Below, piece by piece: positions 6,103 to 13,210 of a DNA stretch of 29,885 nt. The position numbers were made by a program, and so were the translations under genes. The DNA is from JOPF133 sp052144935. Lineage in GTDB: Bacteria > Acidobacteriota > Terriglobia > Bryobacterales > Bryobacteraceae. How positions within the stretch are numbered: position 1 is the first letter of the stretch; each line of letters begins with the position of its first letter. The notes beneath the pieces are model-generated. The model saw only the letters and a list, made by a program, of their open reading frames with translations. It was not told the origin of the DNA and did no database searches. The stretch lies in NCBI GenBank assembly GCA_052144935.1, contig JBKQPR010000256.1:1-29885 (forward strand), written 5' to 3'.

Positions 6103-8258
6103 TGGCCGAGGTAATCGCTACCGGTGGGATGACGCGCCGCGACTTATTGGGAGCCGCGGGGGCTGGGCTGTTCGTCTTTTTCGGCGTGACGCGCCCTGTG
6201 GGCCTGGCGGAGGCTCAGGAACCGGCCAGGCTGCCTGGACGGCAAAGCGGTCCGACGGACCTCAACGCCTATCTGAAGATCGGCACGGACGGCCGGGTGA
6301 CGTGCCTCGCCGGCAAAGTGGAACTGGGCCAGGGCGCCATGACCGAGCTGGCGCAGGCTTTGGCGGAAGAACTCGATGTCCCGCTCGAGACCGTAGACGT
6401 GACGCTGGGCGACACCGACCTGTGCCCTTACGACATGGGGACGTTCGGATCGATGTGTACGCCGCTCCTCTGGCCGGCGGTGCGAAGGGCCGGGGCCGAG
6501 GCGAAGGCGGTATTGGTGCAACTGGCGTCGGAGCGGTTGAATGTGCCGGCCGGCCAATTACTGGTTCAGGCGGGCACCATAAGCGAATCGGGCAAGCCGT
6601 CGAATCGGGTGACCTACGGGCAACTGTTGGAAGGAAAGCGCATCGAGCGGCACCTGGCGAATGTGCCGGTGAAGGCAGCGGAGTTCCACGTGATCGGCTC
6701 GTCGCCGCGCCGCAAGGACGGCCCGGACAAAGTCACGGGCGGGGCGAAATACGCCGGCGACATACTGCTTCCGGGGCTGCTGCACGCGGCCATTCTGCGG
6801 CCGCCGGCGCACGGGGCCAAGCTGAAATCGGCGGATACTTCGGCGGCGGAGAAAGTCGGCGGCGTGCGCGTGGTGAAGGACGGCGGGATGATCGCGGTGT
6901 TGCATGAACGGCCCGACATCGCCGCGGCGGCGCTGGGCACGATCCACGCTGAGTTCGAGAACCCGCCGGCCGGTCCCGACGACCAGACGATTTTCGACCA
7001 TATTCAGAAGACCGCGCCGCAGCTCCGCGTAGTGGGCCAGGCCGGGGATCTGGCGGAGGGCGAGCGGCTGGCGGGCAGCGTCATTGAGCAAACCTACCTC
7101 AACAGTTATGTGGCCCACGCTCCCATGGAGACGCACACGGCCACGGCACAGGTCGAGGACGGCAAGGTCACGGTGTGGGCCAGCTCGCAAGCTCCCTTCC
7201 AGGTGAAGAACGCCGTGGCGTCTGCGCTGGGAGTGCCGCCCGACATGGTGCGGGTGATTTCCAGGTACGTCGGCGGCGGGTTCGGCGGCAAGACGGAAGC
7301 CGACCAGGGAGTGGAGGCGGCGCGCCTGGCGAAGATCACCGGCCAACCGGTCCAGGTGGTCTATAGCCGTGAGGAAGAGTTTTTCCACGACCGTTTCCGG
7401 CCGGCCGCGGTGATGAAGATCCGGGCCGGGGTGAAGGACGGCAAGATCGTGCTGTGGGACAGCCAGGTGTTCGGAGCGGGGGAACGCGACGCCAGTCCGA
7501 TCTACGATGTCCCGCACCGGCGGACGGCATCGGCGGGCGGCTGGCAAGGCGGGAATCCTCCCGGGATGAACCCGTTCAATGTGGGCGCGTGGCGCGCGCC
7601 GTCGGCCAACAGCAACACCTTCGCGCGCGAATCGCATATCGACTTGTTGGCGGCCAAGGCGGGCATGGACCCGCTGGAGTTCCGGCTGAACAACCTGACC
7701 CACGCGAGGATGCGGCGGGTATTGGAGACCGCCGCCCGGCAGTTCGGGTGGAAGGCCGGCCGCGCGCCTACCCGGGCGCCCTCTGGGGTGCCCTCTGGGC
7801 CCGGATTCGGGATGGCCTGCGGCATCTATTCCAACGCCTGCAACGCCACCATGGCGGAAGTGGCCGTGAACCGCGCCACGGGCGGCGTGGAGGTGAAGCG
7901 CGTGGTGATGGCGCTGGACGAGGGCCTGGTGGTCAACCCCGACGGAATGCGGCAGCAGGCCGAAGGCTGCGTGATGATGGGCCTGGGCTACTCGCTGGCC
8001 GAAGAAGTGCGCTTCCGCAACGGGGAGGTGCTCAGCCGCAACTTCGACAGCTACCGGATTCCGCGATTCTCGTGGCTGCCGAAGATCGAGATTGTGCTGG
8101 TGGACAACCCGGAGACGCCGGCGCTGGGCGGCGGGGAGCCACCCATCATCGCCATGGGTGCGGCCTTGGCCAACGCCATCTTCGATGCCGTGGGCGCTCG
8201 CCTGCTGCAGTTGCCGATGACGCCGGAGCGCGTGAAGGCGGCCATGGCAAGGTCCTGA
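6102..8258 (+). CDS. Molybdopterin-binding large subunit, IorB-type molybdenum hydroxylase
   Basis: The product is 718 residues from the ATG that overlaps the small-subunit stop. It begins with a twin-arginine-type signal (MTRRDLLGAAGAGLFVFFG), suggesting Tat export with the small subunit carried along. Family motifs include KVELGQGAMTELAQALAEEL, GGGFGGKTEADQG (about residue 391), GAWRAPSANSNTFARESHID and GGGEPPI, whose glutamate (about 679) is the expected catalytic base at the molybdenum site. The substrate is unknown; relatives hydroxylate N-heteroaromatics or aldehydes. An unusual Arg/Pro/Gly segment (APTRAPSGVPSGPG, bases about 7765-7806) matches a GC-rich repeat motif found elsewhere in the window and is probably a repeat insertion in frame. 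No maturation chaperone gene is nearby. Confidence 0.9.
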   Translation: MAEVIATGGMTRRDLLGAAGAGLFVFFGVTRPVGLAEAQEPARLPGRQSGPTDLNAYLKIGTDGRVTCLAGKVELGQGAMTELAQALAEELDVPLETVDVTLGDTDLCPYDMGTFGSMCTPLLWPAVRRAGAEAKAVLVQLASERLNVPAGQLLVQAGTISESGKPSNRVTYGQLLEGKRIERHLANVPVKAAEFHVIGSSPRRKDGPDKVTGGAKYAGDILLPGLLHAAILRPPAHGAKLKSADTSAAEKVGGVRVVKDGGMIAVLHERPDIAAAALGTIHAEFENPPAGPDDQTIFDHIQKTAPQLRVVGQAGDLAEGERLAGSVIEQTYLNSYVAHAPMETHTATAQVEDGKVTVWASSQAPFQVKNAVASALGVPPDMVRVISRYVGGGFGGKTEADQGVEAARLAKITGQPVQVVYSREEEFFHDRFRPAAVMKIRAGVKDGKIVLWDSQVFGAGERDASPIYDVPHRRTASAGGWQGGNPPGMNPFNVGAWRAPSANSNTFARESHIDLLAAKAGMDPLEFRLNNLTHARMRRVLETAARQFGWKAGRAPTRAPSGVPSGPGFGMACGIYSNACNATMAEVAVNRATGGVEVKRVVMALDEGLVVNPDGMRQQAEGCVMMGLGYSLAEEVRFRNGEVLSRNFDSYRIPRFSWLPKIEIVLVDNPETPALGGGEPPIIAMGAALANAIFDAVGARLLQLPMTPERVKAAMARS

Positions 8259-8284
8259 AGCCGCCTGGAACTGACGAAACGGCG

Positions 8285-8394
8285 CCTTACGGTAGTCGGA
8301 ACAACAAGCTGGACATTTGACGCAGCCTTGATATCGTAGAGTGGGTAAACGCGCGCGGTCCGCGTCCAGTTTGTTGTTCCGGCTACCCTTACGG
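8285..8394 (+). repeat. MITE-like element with 24-bp inverted ends and 8-bp direct flanks
   Basis: GGTAGTCGGAACAACAAGCT (from 8291, arm to 8314) is inverted at 8364-8387 with 22 of 24 positions matching and about 49 bases between the arms. CCTTACGG occurs directly at both ends (8285-8292 and 8387-8394), overlapping the arms by two bases or less; this could be a target-site duplication. The element fills most of the gap between the hydroxylase and the methyltransferase. It has no coding capacity and could fold into a terminator-like hairpin. Mobility is inference. Confidence 0.7.
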
Positions 8395-8526
8395 CATCGC
8401 TCACGGCCATCATATACACTATGGACGAAGCGCGGAAAGCCGATCGTCATCGGGGGTGCTCTCCGGGCCCAGCGGCTAATGATCTTCTTTTCCCGGCTTT
8501 TCAGGGAACGGCCGCACTAACCCCAC

Positions 8527-9171
8527 ATGAACTGGAAGCGCCTCTTCGCCAAGCCCGCGGCCGCGCAGCTCACTCCTGAGTTGCGCGCCCGCATCCAAGC
8601 CTCCTTCGACCAGGCGGCGGCGGATGAGGAACACTTCCCCTCCACCATCGATCCGCGCATCTACCACGTCAAGCTGATCCGCGAACATCTGGGCAGCCTG
8701 TCGGGCAAGCGCGTGCTGGATATCGGCTGCGGAAAGGGCCGCTTCCTGCGCGTCTTTCGCGAGCAGGAACCCGCCGCCGAATACTGGGGGCTGGATATCT
8801 CCGAGGAAATGCTGCGCTTTGTTCCCCCGGAAATCCACACGCGCCGCGGCTCCATGACCGAACTGCCCTTCGAGGATGCCTTCTTCGACGCCGCCTACGC
8901 CACCGAATCGCTGGAACACGCCGTCGAGATCGGCCGGGCCGTCAGCGAGATGTGCCGCGTGGTGAAGCCCGGCGGGCGCATCGCCATCATCGATAAGAAC
9001 GCCGCCGCGTGGGGCCGCCTGGAAACCCCCGAGTGGGAGAAATGGTTCGGGCGCAAGGAGCTCGAGCGCCTTCTGGCGCGCCATTGCCGCCAGGTGTCCA
9101 GCCGCCCGATTTCCTATTGGGAGGATGTGGCGCCCGACGGGCTGTTTCTGGCCTGGCTGGCGGTCAAATAG
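8527..9171 (+). CDS. Class I SAM-dependent methyltransferase
   Basis: The 214-residue protein has the Methyltransf_11 fold signature. Motif I is VLDIGCGKGRFL (about residues 64-75), followed by the acidic turn YWGLDISEEM, motif GSMTELPFEDAFFDAAYATE and the post-motif MCRVVKPGGRIAIIDKN. The substrate cannot be told from sequence; the layout resembles methyltransferases of lipid, quinone or small-molecule metabolism. No signal peptide is seen, so it is cytoplasmic. The ribosome site is weak. It converges with the TPR/TlpA gene with a single base between the two stop codons. Confidence 0.85.
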   Translation: MNWKRLFAKPAAAQLTPELRARIQASFDQAAADEEHFPSTIDPRIYHVKLIREHLGSLSGKRVLDIGCGKGRFLRVFREQEPAAEYWGLDISEEMLRFVPPEIHTRRGSMTELPFEDAFFDAAYATESLEHAVEIGRAVSEMCRVVKPGGRIAIIDKNAAAWGRLETPEWEKWFGRKELERLLARHCRQVSSRPISYWEDVAPDGLFLAWLAVK

Positions 9172-9172
9172 G

Positions 9173-11299
9173 TCACTGCCGCGCCTTCTCCATGGCCGCG
9201 ATCATCTCGTCCACCCATTGGTCGCTGCCATTCCCAAAGCCGATGCGCTCCATCCGCAGGACGCCATTCGGGTCCACGATCCAGTTCCGCGGAATGCTCA
9301 GCTCCGGAACCAGCTTATGCACATAGGCGTCCGCGGCGAGCACCGGGAAGGTGTATTTGTTCTCCTGGAGGAATGGCAGGATCAGGCCCACGTTGTCGTC
9401 GGTGTTCAGTGTAAGAACCGTCAGGTCCTGGCGCTCCCGCACCTTGTTGAACAGTTTCTGCAGATAGGGAAGCTCCGCCTTGCACGGCCCGCACCAAGTG
9501 GCCCACAGGTTGATCAGCGTGACTTTCCCCTTCAGATCCGCCAGCCGCCAGGTCTTCCCTTCGGCATCCGACATTTCGAAGTCCGGCAGCGGTTTGTCCA
9601 ACTTTGTCCAGGACTGGGCGCCGTTCGCCACAACTGACGTGGGCGCCGGCGCCGGCGCGGCCGGGTGAGGCGAGGTCTCACCGGGTTTGGTTGCCCATTC
9701 CTCAAATCCTTCCTCGGTGCCTTTCACAGCCTTCCACTCGTCGCGCAATGCCGACTTCTGGTATTCCCGCGCGCCGGTGTTCGTGTTGGCGAAAAACGCA
9801 TTGCGATCGGCCTCCAGCGCATCCAGCTTCCGGCCCTCGATGCGAGCCAACCGCGCCATGTTGTACCAGTACTGGTATCCGAGGTTTCCGTATTGCGGCT
9901 TCATGACATCGGTTGCCGATTTGACCGCCTCCATCAGAGGCGGACCCAGCTTGGCCAGCCATTCGTGCGCTTTGTCGTAGTGTTTGATCTTGATATAGAT
10001 TCCCGCCGCCGAGTTGATTTCCCATAACGCGGAGTAATTGGACTGCGCGTTCGCCGGCCCGCTTCTAGGCAGGAAGAGATCCGATACCGGCCCAGGCGGT
10101 GTGGCGGCCGGCTGCGTGAACGGCCCGTGGGCCAGCGCCTTCTCCAGAAGATCGGGCAGCTCGCTGTAGCGCATATTGTGTTGCGCATAGAATTGCGCGA
10201 CCTGCAGATACGGGGACATGAAAGCCGGATGCGCGGCATAGACGCGAAGCCAGTCCTGGGCTGCCTGAACCGTCTCTTCAAGCGGCGCATCCTGCGAACC
10301 GCGCAGAGCCATGAAGCGCTCCTGGCGCGGCTGGGCTTCGTCGGGCCACTGCGCAACCCATTCCGCGGTCTGCTGGAGCAGTTCGTCCTGATAGGCCTCG
10401 CGTTCGCCCGGTTTGAAGGGATGGTCCCGATGCCACTGCATGATGGTGTCCGCCGCGGCATTCATGGCGGGCAGGGATCTCTTCGGCAGGCGCTCGTCGA
10501 CCCACTTCGATCCCTCCTTGTCGCCCAGGACCTGGTACGCTTGGGCGAGCTCGCTCAGCAAGAATGGCCGCCCTTCGAAATCCAGCGCGCGCAGCCGCCC
10601 CACGTCCTCGCGGATCCGCCCGCGGACAGGTTCCTGCGCGGCCAGCGGCACGCTTTTGAACTCTAGCGTCCACAGCGTGCCGTAGAGCGCCAGCGCCTCG
10701 TTGTCGGTCCGGCTCTCCAGCAGTTTCCGCAAGTGGGCGGCGGCGCCTTTGACAAAATCAGTGTCGTCAATGCGCCCGGCGAGAGGATAGCCCGCCACCG
10801 ACGACGGGCAGCCCTGCCAATACGCCTCCAGATGCATCCGCAGCTTCGGGAGGTCCAGAAACGCGGGCGCCGAATAAATTTCCGTCAGCTTCTGGTGCGC
10901 CAGCGTGTAATCCGGCTGTCGCGCGAGAATTTCGTCCAGCATCGCAATCGCTTGTTTGGTATTGGAGCCTTTTAGCGTCCGCGCGTACAGCATCTGGTAC
11001 ATCAGGTCGTCCGGATGCAAATCCAGAAGGGCTTTGTATTCCTCTTGAATGGGCTTCGCAAACACCGGGAACGCCGCATTCGAAACGTACTGTTCCTGGT
11101 AGAACCGGTGCGCGTAGTAATCCGCCGGGAACTGGTCGCGGACTTTGCGCGCCGCGGCTGCCCGTTCTTCGAGCGGCCGGGCGGGCGGAAGCGTGGCCGC
11201 ATCGATAGCGGCCTTCACATCGGGAGGAGCTGCGCAGGGCTGCGCAAGAACGGGCAACGCTGCGAGAAACACGACACCGAAGAACCTGAAGCCGGGCAT
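9173..11299 (-). CDS. Secreted TPR-like protein with C-terminal TlpA/ResA thioredoxin domain
   Basis: From the ATG at 11299 the product is 708 residues. It has a signal peptide (MPGFRFFGVVFLAALPVLAQ), a long helical region of tetratricopeptide-like repeats to about residue 540, an Ala/Pro linker (HPAAPAPAPTS), and a TlpA-like domain: LPDFEMSDAEGKTWRLADL, the active site NLWATWCGPCKAELPYL (WCGPC at about 602-606) and NWIVDPNGVL. TlpA-type domains reduce extracytoplasmic disulphides, for example in cytochrome c maturation or cysteine-rich substrates. Fusion to a helical-repeat scaffold is common in Acidobacteriota and suggests the repeats recruit a client. The longer frame from 11326 lacks a good signal peptide start. 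It shares strand with the HtrA gene upstream. Confidence 0.85.
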   Translation of the reverse strand: MPGFRFFGVVFLAALPVLAQPCAAPPDVKAAIDAATLPPARPLEERAAAARKVRDQFPADYYAHRFYQEQYVSNAAFPVFAKPIQEEYKALLDLHPDDLMYQMLYARTLKGSNTKQAIAMLDEILARQPDYTLAHQKLTEIYSAPAFLDLPKLRMHLEAYWQGCPSSVAGYPLAGRIDDTDFVKGAAAHLRKLLESRTDNEALALYGTLWTLEFKSVPLAAQEPVRGRIREDVGRLRALDFEGRPFLLSELAQAYQVLGDKEGSKWVDERLPKRSLPAMNAAADTIMQWHRDHPFKPGEREAYQDELLQQTAEWVAQWPDEAQPRQERFMALRGSQDAPLEETVQAAQDWLRVYAAHPAFMSPYLQVAQFYAQHNMRYSELPDLLEKALAHGPFTQPAATPPGPVSDLFLPRSGPANAQSNYSALWEINSAAGIYIKIKHYDKAHEWLAKLGPPLMEAVKSATDVMKPQYGNLGYQYWYNMARLARIEGRKLDALEADRNAFFANTNTGAREYQKSALRDEWKAVKGTEEGFEEWATKPGETSPHPAAPAPAPTSVVANGAQSWTKLDKPLPDFEMSDAEGKTWRLADLKGKVTLINLWATWCGPCKAELPYLQKLFNKVRERQDLTVLTLNTDDNVGLILPFLQENKYTFPVLAADAYVHKLVPELSIPRNWIVDPNGVLRMERIGFGNGSDQWVDEMIAAMEKARQ

Positions 11300-11383
11300 G
11301 CCTACCTCACTCCGCTGAAGCAGCACCCATCCGTGCGACAGAATGCCGCCACTCCGTTAATACTCTATTTCACGCAACGTGTC

Positions 11384-11448
11384 CACCGTTTCTTCTTCTC
11401 CGCGTTTTCTCCGCGTTTCCTCCGCGCCCTCTGCGTCTTCGCGGTGAA
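11384..11448 (-). repeat. Copy of the CTCCGCG dispersed repeat
   Basis: A pyrimidine-rich run of CTCCGCG units ends in CTCTGCGTCTTCGCGGTGAA (11429-11448), matching 18 of 20 positions of the arms bounding the element at 20866-21122. It lies in the gap between the HtrA and TPR/TlpA genes, 15 bases from the HtrA stop codon. No coding function is seen. Confidence 0.7.
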
Positions 11449-11463
11449 AACGCTTCGGCCCCA

Positions 11464-12873
11464 CTACTCGATTTCCAGCACCACGTACATCAGCCGTCCG
11501 TCGCGTTCCACCTGGAGCACCAGCGGATCGGTCTCCTTCAGGGCGTCCAGCGCCTGGTTGAGCGCTTGCACGCTGGTTACCGCCGCCGTGTTCACCGAGT
11601 AAATCACGTCGCCCAAGGACAGCGTGTCGCCGCCGTAGGGCGAATCTCCGGCCCGCGCGGCCACCACGATGCCGTACTGGTTGCGCAGGTCGGGCAGCAG
11701 CCCGGCGAGCTTCTTATCGATGGCGATCCCCAGGATTCCCAGCTTCGGCACCAGGTTTTTCAGCGGATCCACCATGTCGGCGAAGCGCTGCGGATCGTCG
11801 TCCCGGTTGGCCACCGCTACCGCCATGGTCAGCTTTTGATCGCCGCGCAGCACGTCCACATTCACCTTCTGCCCCACGGCGTAGCGATACAGATTGGTTT
11901 CGAGCTGGCGGGCGTTCTCCATCGGCTTGCCATTCAGGCTCAACAGGATGTCGCCGGCTTCCAGGCCGGCTTTGTCGGCCGGACCGTCCGGGGTGACGTC
12001 GGCCAGCACCACTCCCCAGTCCTGCGGCAGGCGCAGGCCGGTGGCCAGCCCGGGCGTAATGGTCTGGGCGAACACCCCAATCTGAGTGCGGTGCACGTGT
12101 CCTTCCTGGCGCAACTGCTCGTAGATATTCTTCACCAGATTGCTGGGGATGGCGAACCCCAAGCCCTCGCTGCCGCCCGATTGGGAAAGGATAAAGGTGT
12201 TCAGGCCCATCACGTTACCGTCGGCGTCCACCAGCGGGCCGCCGCTGTTGCCGGGGTTGATGGGCGCGTCGGTCTGGATGTAGATCTGGCTGTCGTCGGG
12301 TTTGATCTGGCGCGCCACCGAACTCACCACTCCCATGCTCACCGAGTTGTCCAGGCCGAGGGGATTTCCGAAGGCCATCACCAGTTGCCCCTGGCGCAGG
12401 GAATCGGAATCCCCCAGCGGGAGGAATGGCAGGTGGGCGTCGATTTTGATGAGCGCCAGGTCGGTGTCGCGGTCGACGCCTATAATGCGGGCATTCAGGA
12501 TCTTCCCGGCTGGCTGAAGAATCGAGCGTCCGGTCGGCTCGCCCGGCACCCTCACGCGCACACGCCGTGCGTTCGCCACCACGTGACTATTGGTAATGAT
12601 GTATCCGTCTTCGCTGAGCACCGCTCCCGAACCGGTGGCGCGCTGGCGCGTGATTACGGCGGCGTTGGAGCCGTTTTGGCCCTCGTCGCTCAAGGCGTAT
12701 CCGTAAGAAAAGATTTGTACTACCGACCGGCTCACGCGGCGGGAGAGAGCTTCCATTTGCGAGCTCAGCTCGTGCAGGGAATCCGCCCGGGCACCGGCGG
12801 CATAGGCTGGTTGCGCCGGTTGCGCCGCCACGGTCCACGAAAGGGCTAGGAGCATACCCAGAGCAGTTTTCAT
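11464..12873 (-). CDS. HtrA/DegP-type serine protease with two PDZ domains
   Basis: From the ATG at 12873 the protein is 469 residues with a signal peptide (MKTALGMLLALSWTVAAQPA). The chymotrypsin-fold protease domain has an intact triad: H97 (IITNSHVVANA), D138 (RDTDLALIKI) and S210 (NPGNSGGPLVD). PDZ1 starts near DWGVVLADVTPDGPADKAGL and PDZ2 near YGIVVAARAGDSPYGGDTL, ending in the C-terminal VVLEIE. It would degrade or refold damaged proteins outside the cytoplasm. A TTG at 12942 in the same frame is a less likely start because it would bury the signal peptide. The upstream 337-base gap separates it from the divergent hybrid kinase; shared regulation is possible but not shown. Confidence 0.92.
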   Translation of the reverse strand: MKTALGMLLALSWTVAAQPAQPAYAAGARADSLHELSSQMEALSRRVSRSVVQIFSYGYALSDEGQNGSNAAVITRQRATGSGAVLSEDGYIITNSHVVANARRVRVRVPGEPTGRSILQPAGKILNARIIGVDRDTDLALIKIDAHLPFLPLGDSDSLRQGQLVMAFGNPLGLDNSVSMGVVSSVARQIKPDDSQIYIQTDAPINPGNSGGPLVDADGNVMGLNTFILSQSGGSEGLGFAIPSNLVKNIYEQLRQEGHVHRTQIGVFAQTITPGLATGLRLPQDWGVVLADVTPDGPADKAGLEAGDILLSLNGKPMENARQLETNLYRYAVGQKVNVDVLRGDQKLTMAVAVANRDDDPQRFADMVDPLKNLVPKLGILGIAIDKKLAGLLPDLRNQYGIVVAARAGDSPYGGDTLSLGDVIYSVNTAAVTSVQALNQALDALKETDPLVLQVERDGRLMYVVLEIE

Positions 12874-13210
12874 ACCTACTACGTTAATAGATGCGCGCCC
12901 GGGCCGCAGAGCTTCCCGGTTTTCCATTGCGGCCCGGCCCAATACCCCTAATCTTTCGAGCCGCTCCCGCCGATATGACCATTGTGCACGAATGCGTCGG
13001 CCAGATCGGTCCGAATTACCACCGCGCGCAGACGCGGGGAACCACTCCGGGGGTGCCCTCCGGGCCCGGCGCCGTTTGGGCCTGGCCCGGAACAGAGCTT
13101 GGCCCAGAGGGAACCGATCTCAGCGGGCGCCGGGCCCGGAAGGCGCCCCGCAGTGTCGTGCGAGCGGCTAATCTCGCCGCCGGAAAGCCGGTCGATTCGG
13201 GAGCCATCCC
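12874..13210. other. Divergent intergenic region between protease and kinase genes
   Basis: No gene is convincing in these 337 bases. It must carry promoters for both divergent genes, but no clear -35/-10 pair stands out. It contains two GC-rich repeat cores: GGGTGCCCTCCGGGCCCGG (about 13051-13069) and a related inverted form near 13129-13155. GGGAG at 13199-13203 is a good ribosome site for the kinase TTG start. Confidence 0.5.

Noticed and set aside
6558..8450. A 630-residue open frame antisense to the molybdenum hydroxylase
   Set aside because: It is the mirror of a clearly conserved gene in GC-rich DNA, rich in His/Arg/Gly with no family motif. Similar long antisense frames at 11566-12849 and 16980-18365 were rejected for the same reason.
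12975..13207. Short frames between the protease and the kinase
   Set aside because: Low-complexity translations of GC-rich repeat cores without conserved motifs or a convincing ribosome site.
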